Part shown: piece after piece, positions 8,401-10,201 of the stretch | Position numbering within the stretch: position 1 is the first letter of the stretch | Layout: each line of letters starts with the position of its first letter | Origin: Bacilli bacterium | GTDB lineage: Bacteria > Bacillota_I > Bacilli_A > RF39 > UBA660 | Assembly: GCA_024683115.1 (NCBI GenBank) | Contig: JAIKYM010000159.1 | Coordinates: 1-10,201, forward strand | Direction: 5' to 3' | Length of the DNA stretch: 10,201 bases | Position numbers and translations under genes: made by a program | Notes under the pieces: model-generated | Database searches by the model: none | Seen by the model: only the letters and a program-made list of their open reading frames with translations | Told to the model about the DNA's origin: nothing

Positions 8401-9263
8401 ATATCTTCTTGAGTTTCTCTTCTTTCAATTATTAAACGATCATATTCAGAACTTAATTCAGCAAGACTAGATTTTAAATCATCTAGATAGAATTTAATAG
8501 AATCAATAGCAATATCTAATCTCTTTTGATATTCATTTCTATCATCTTCTACAAGTGGAACTAATACATCACTATTGTATTTTGCAAAATATGAAACCAA
8601 GAAATTATTATAACTATCAATTGTTTCATATTTACCTCTTAGTCTAGGTTTAGGTATATTTGTACCTTCAATATATTCTATAGGTATTAATGTATCGCTA
8701 CCAAGATTAACTCTTTCCACTTCTTCATCTTCTTCATAAGCATAAGTTGAAGAATTCTCATCAGTAGTTCTAGCATCATTACCTTCAGATTTTAATTCAG
8801 TTGTAAATTCAGCCCAACTAGCAGCAGTTAAAGTGCTAGCTTCAGTATCTTGTTCTAGAGTAGTTTCTTTAGTATTTACATATTCAATCATTTGTTCAAA
8901 GTCTCTAAATGTTGATATGTATTCGCGTAGATACTTATTAAAGCCTCCTAGATAATATGTAGCACTAGCTCTATCTTGGATATTTTTAAGTAGTTCATCT
9001 CTCTTAGAAGTCAATTCTTCTACTGTAGAACTAGTTGAAATTTCATATTCATCAAATAAAGCTACTACTGCTGGATTACTATATTCATTGATATAATTAG
9101 TACCATGGTCAATTAAAGTTTTAATATCTTGATTTTCTTTAACATTAGGTTCAAAGAAATCAATTGAATCTAACGCACGTAAAGCTATTCCCTTTTTGCT
9201 TTGATCTGATTCATACTTCTTTTCAATATAAGATGTTACATATTGTTTTGTTTTTTCATTCAT
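5436..9263 (-). CDS. Large repeat-containing protein of unknown function with a membrane hairpin
   Basis: I do not recognise this protein. The frame is open from a TTG at 9305, but a TATAAT lies between that TTG and the first ATG. The best ribosome site (AAAGGCGG, 9273-9280) favours ATG at 9263 (1275 residues) or 9272. Numbering here counts the 9305 TTG as 1. There is no signal peptide. Residues 15-510 are charged and mostly helical, with likely coiled coil at 256-360 and a mixed alpha/beta part at about 365-505. Residues 515-760 are acidic, with P/V/E-rich linkers and a short folded-looking segment at 616-720. Residues 761-925 are Q/N/D/T-rich tandem repeats. Residues 944-980 are hydrophobic, with Pro-Pro at 960-961 and basic flanks on both sides, consistent with a membrane hairpin and cytosolic ends. 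Residues 985-1289 are basic then acidic, with two DGR[YW]F motifs. A scaffold or envelope-associated cytoskeletal role is possible but unproven. Confidence 0.85.
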   Translation of the reverse strand: MNEKTKQYVTSYIEKKYESDQSKKGIALRALDSIDFFEPNVKENQDIKTLIDHGTNYINEYSNPAVVALFDEYEISTSSTVEELTSKRDELLKNIQDRASATYYLGGFNKYLREYISTFRDFEQMIEYVNTKETTLEQDTEASTLTAASWAEFTTELKSEGNDARTTDENSSTYAYEEDEEVERVNLGSDTLIPIEYIEGTNIPKPRLRGKYETIDSYNNFLVSYFAKYNSDVLVPLVEDDRNEYQKRLDIAIDSIKFYLDDLKSSLAELSSEYDRLIIERRETQEDIDYFKYKLKQTGKNVFITEDEISTYELLIATNEEKISMFNEFINKYEATLDKVNELSYRLFGEKYLEGDKYFTLSLDITDIEKDGSLSPFMTIIDRESIKKFTNYTLDKDNNRVIKPRYVVSKDDIESTDYASLIESFIKKVDDENDDLLLDFDVIKNSNIRVIVGDSTYVIAFDKVNDFVKDAVKAKDNTLNAGDYTKTLSYPKINPAIIEKDNEDSVVQSAPLADDEVFVAHDAPVEPLPVEPVVEHEATDPAVEQQIDELLQEVQEEQDNSQEIETPITKEEVEEKKEETKNEVVVEPTIETEVTSQVEPTEDILEWDPRLTEEQILEALSRDIYEPVGDEYEQYLAELGLKPIKKEKVEEVKEENPFENMTDEEISDEIKALWEKVLATGEEATPEEEDRFFALSKEQDRRKSLIGNTKHVVGSAVEEQVEEKNNEEEQTTEETNKVVDENDNKEQQVEQTETDVQDNNGQQDEQKETDAQDNNGQQDDQTTQVDDKQTDDQSTQVDDENKNEQQTTDQIKNGNQTTQVDDNAKNEQQSTVQTKQEEQTTQIDDQTKNEQQTTDQSKNGDQTTQVEDDAKNDQQTDDQAKKDDQTTQAVDKTKNEQPKSEDTTSTEDGKTDKNMYKVVATRVPKNIKSTTIFGLLALGFFCLIEPPLGVALGSLSAGSAALLQIPNLESMLYKHKLNKIAKRNNVKFYYLSNGKIEVRTRDKKPRPLNAEELAKLQKEIDEKFNKKRDSELPRVTVDTLENAFIPPFGDDGRYFVGIGHDKKLKKVDEEFSKVLDAWNSATPKSRVVKDAPEKTKKHSKITQQIIDQLDFGPEDGESPEVNQEAVKKLIDSIHILNPDFTGQFTQDKSDGRWFIELEEPEKINLPEGIIYKEGVGFIDSRNTEYSDVLIEVTKKQKDVSKDSRKTTDNQTVDPLTQSLTNQVKDISAQDLVEKYGEHLLDEEFVTRLIEEQIVDEEIVQQAVEFVREYAPKKSR
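6366..6476 (-). other. Hydrophobic hairpin segment of the large protein
   Basis: This encodes residues 944-980, the only strongly hydrophobic stretch in the protein. It has two halves of about 16-19 residues (TIFGLLALGFFCLI, then LGVALGSLSAGSAALLQI) separated by EPP. Lys/Arg lie on both flanks (KVVATRVPKNIK before, YKHKLNKIAKR after), which fits two passes or a re-entrant loop with both ends in the cytosol. Confidence 0.6.
6543..6887 (-). repeat. Five tandem 69-bp (23-residue) repeats
   Basis: Five units of exactly 69 bp lie in frame in the large gene: 6819-6887, 6750-6818, 6681-6749, 6612-6680 and 6543-6611. Each unit begins Q[ST]TQ. The core pattern is QTTQVDD, two variable residues, KNEQQTTDQ, one variable residue, then KNGD. 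Units 1-4 are well conserved, and the second half of unit 5 has diverged. A partial unit (QTTQVDDKQTDD) precedes unit 1. The period is regular even where residues differ. Confidence 0.92.
6918..7007 (-). repeat. Two tandem 45-bp (15-residue) repeats
   Basis: Two units (residues 767-781 and 782-796 in the 9305 numbering) read ETD[VA]QDNNGQQD[ED]Q[KT]. They lie immediately before the 23-residue array and are a different repeat type, although the composition is similar. Confidence 0.85.
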
Positions 9264-9272
9264 ATCATTCAT

Positions 9273-9280
9273 CCGCCTTT
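9273..9280 (-). promoter_or_regulatory. Ribosome binding site deciding the start of the large gene
   Basis: The minus strand reads AAAGGCGG, followed nine bases later by the ATG at 9263. An ATG directly abuts it at 9272, in the same frame, which is too close for normal spacing. The upstream TTG at 9305 has no comparable site. Confidence 0.65.
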
Positions 9281-9288
9281 TTATGCTT

Positions 9289-9294
9289 ATTATA
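9289..9294 (-). promoter_or_regulatory. Probable -10 box (TATAAT) for the large gene
   Basis: The minus strand has a perfect TATAAT about 25 bases before the preferred ATG, which would give a leader of about 20 bases containing the ribosome site. No good -35 lies 16-18 bases upstream (TATTAG at spacing 17). The site is therefore only a candidate in an AT-rich gap. Confidence 0.4.
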
Positions 9295-9359
9295 TAAATA
9301 AGCAAACTACTCTAATATACAAAGTAATTTTACCATATTTCACATGTAAATGTATATCA

Positions 9360-9382
9360 TTTTTTCTCAAAAAGAGAAAAAA
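9360..9382 (-). terminator. Possible weak terminator after smc
   Basis: A 9-bp stem (9360-9368 with 9374-9382) with a 5-base loop starts 4 bases after the smc stop. On the minus strand it reads T-rich, CTC, loop, GAG, A-rich. It has only three bases of mixed composition per arm and no U tail on the minus side, so it may terminate poorly or be an incidental AT palindrome. Confidence 0.35.
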
Positions 9383-9386
9383 AGTA

Positions 9387-10201
9387 TTAAATTGTTTCCA
9401 ACTTAACACTTACTAATTTAGATACACCAGATTCTTGCATTGTTATACCATATAAGTTATTAGCATATTCCATTGTTCTCTTCTTATGTGTAATAACTAT
9501 AAATTGTGTACTATTCTCATAATTCTTTAAATATGTACAGAATGTATCAACATTATTTTCATCTAACGCTGCTTCTACCTCATCTAAAATAACAAAAGGT
9601 ATCTTACGTATATTTAATATACTAAATAATAAAGCAATAGCAGTTAATGTATTTTCACCACCAGACAAAGTATTAATTGACTTTAAATTCTTACCTGGAG
9701 GGCAAGCTGTAATATCTACACCTGTATTAAGATAATCATCTGGCATAGTTAATGAAAGACTAGCATTTCCACCTTTAAATAACAATTTAAAGACTTTACC
9801 AAATTCTTCATTAACTCTATCAAATGTTTCTTTGAATCTTAACTTCATTGTTTCATCTAAATCTGTTATAACTTGCATTAAATCATTTATAGCATTCTCT
9901 AAATCATTTCTTTGATCAGTTAAGAATGTATATCTTTCATTAATTCTATTATATTCATCTATAGAACCAACATTAACATCTCCTAGATCACGAATATTTC
10001 TTCTTAAATGATTTACCTTAGTTCTTGCTACTTCTTCATCTAAGTCAAGAATATAATCATCTTTAGCCTTTTCATAAGTGATTTGATATTCTTCAGACAA
10101 TCTATTAAGTAAATTATCTAATTTAATATCCATCTTACCAATATCAATCTCTAAATCTTTTGTTTCATTTAGTTTCTTATTATATTCAGCATTAATCTTT
10201 C
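9387..10201 (-). CDS. smc: Chromosome segregation ATPase SMC, C-terminal part (5' end outside window)
   Basis: SMC forms a dimeric condensin ring, with ScpA and ScpB in bacteria, that organises and segregates the chromosome. The frame stays open to the right edge, so the visible 271 codons are only the end of a protein of roughly 1000-1200 residues. Counting from the ATG at 10133, coiled coil is followed by a conserved hinge-distal segment (RRNIRDLGDVNVGSIDEYNRINERYTFL, 44-71), then the ABC signature LSGGENTL (156-163), Walker B FVILDEVEAALDENNV (180-195), the switch segment STQFIVITHKKRTME (208-222) and the C-terminus LYGITMQESGVSKLVSVKLE (227-246). That ATG is an internal Met, not the start. 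smc often precedes ftsY in Bacillota, but here a large unknown gene follows. Confidence 0.95.
   Translation of the reverse strand, partial: KINAEYNKKLNETKDLEIDIGKMDIKLDNLLNRLSEEYQITYEKAKDDYILDLDEEVARTKVNHLRRNIRDLGDVNVGSIDEYNRINERYTFLTDQRNDLENAINDLMQVITDLDETMKLRFKETFDRVNEEFGKVFKLLFKGGNASLSLTMPDDYLNTGVDITACPPGKNLKSINTLSGGENTLTAIALLFSILNIRKIPFVILDEVEAALDENNVDTFCTYLKNYENSTQFIVITHKKRTMEYANNLYGITMQESGVSKLVSVKLETI

Noticed and set aside
9320..9360. Near-palindrome around ACATGT upstream of the large gene considered as an operator
   Set aside because: It is short, AT-rich and imperfect, and matches no operator I can name. It is likely chance.
1..10201. Mycoplasma-type genetic code (UGA as Trp)
   Set aside because: All tryptophan codons checked are TGG, and the genes run full length with UGA as stop.

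Overview
The window is AT-rich (about 70% A+T by eye), and every gene I can support lies on the minus strand. The protein families point to a low-GC Bacillota, probably an uncultivated Bacilli or Mollicutes-related gut lineage. The reasons are a HrcA/CIRCE heat-shock operon, a DnaK with the short Gram-positive ATPase domain, an SMC whose Walker B region reads DEVEAALDE, and strong AGG-type ribosome binding sites. Every tryptophan codon I checked is TGG and all frames run full length with UGA read as stop, so this is the standard bacterial code rather than the mycoplasma code. The lineage is an inference.

In transcription order, from high to low coordinates, the layout is as follows. (1) The C-terminal part of smc (9387-10201) runs off the right edge. 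(2) A 1275-residue protein of unknown function follows (5436-9263). It has an alpha-helical N-terminal region, an acidic low-complexity middle with five tandem 23-residue Q/N/D/T repeats, a hydrophobic hairpin and a basic C-terminal part. (3) A DUF1292-family small protein (5124-5423) lies 12 bp after it, so the two are probably co-transcribed; they end at a rho-independent terminator that contains the small gene's stop codon. (4) A compact control region holds a consensus sigma-A-type promoter flanked by two CIRCE operators (5018-5044 and 5064-5090). It drives hrcA-grpE-dnaK (1598-5006), which ends at a 14-bp hairpin. (5) An M3-family oligoendopeptidase F gene, truncated at the left edge, comes last.

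The heat-shock genes work as a unit. HrcA represses its own operon through CIRCE, and GrpE is the nucleotide-exchange factor for DnaK. No dnaJ follows dnaK. SMC acts in chromosome organisation and PepF in peptide turnover; neither is obviously linked to the heat-shock unit.

The left edge carries an exact 53-bp inverted copy (1-53) of an internal piece of pepF (148-200). This looks like a fold-back assembly or amplification artefact, so the last few residues of the pepF frame should not be trusted. No previously undescribed defence or mobile system is evident. The most novel item is the large repeat-bearing protein between smc and hrcA.
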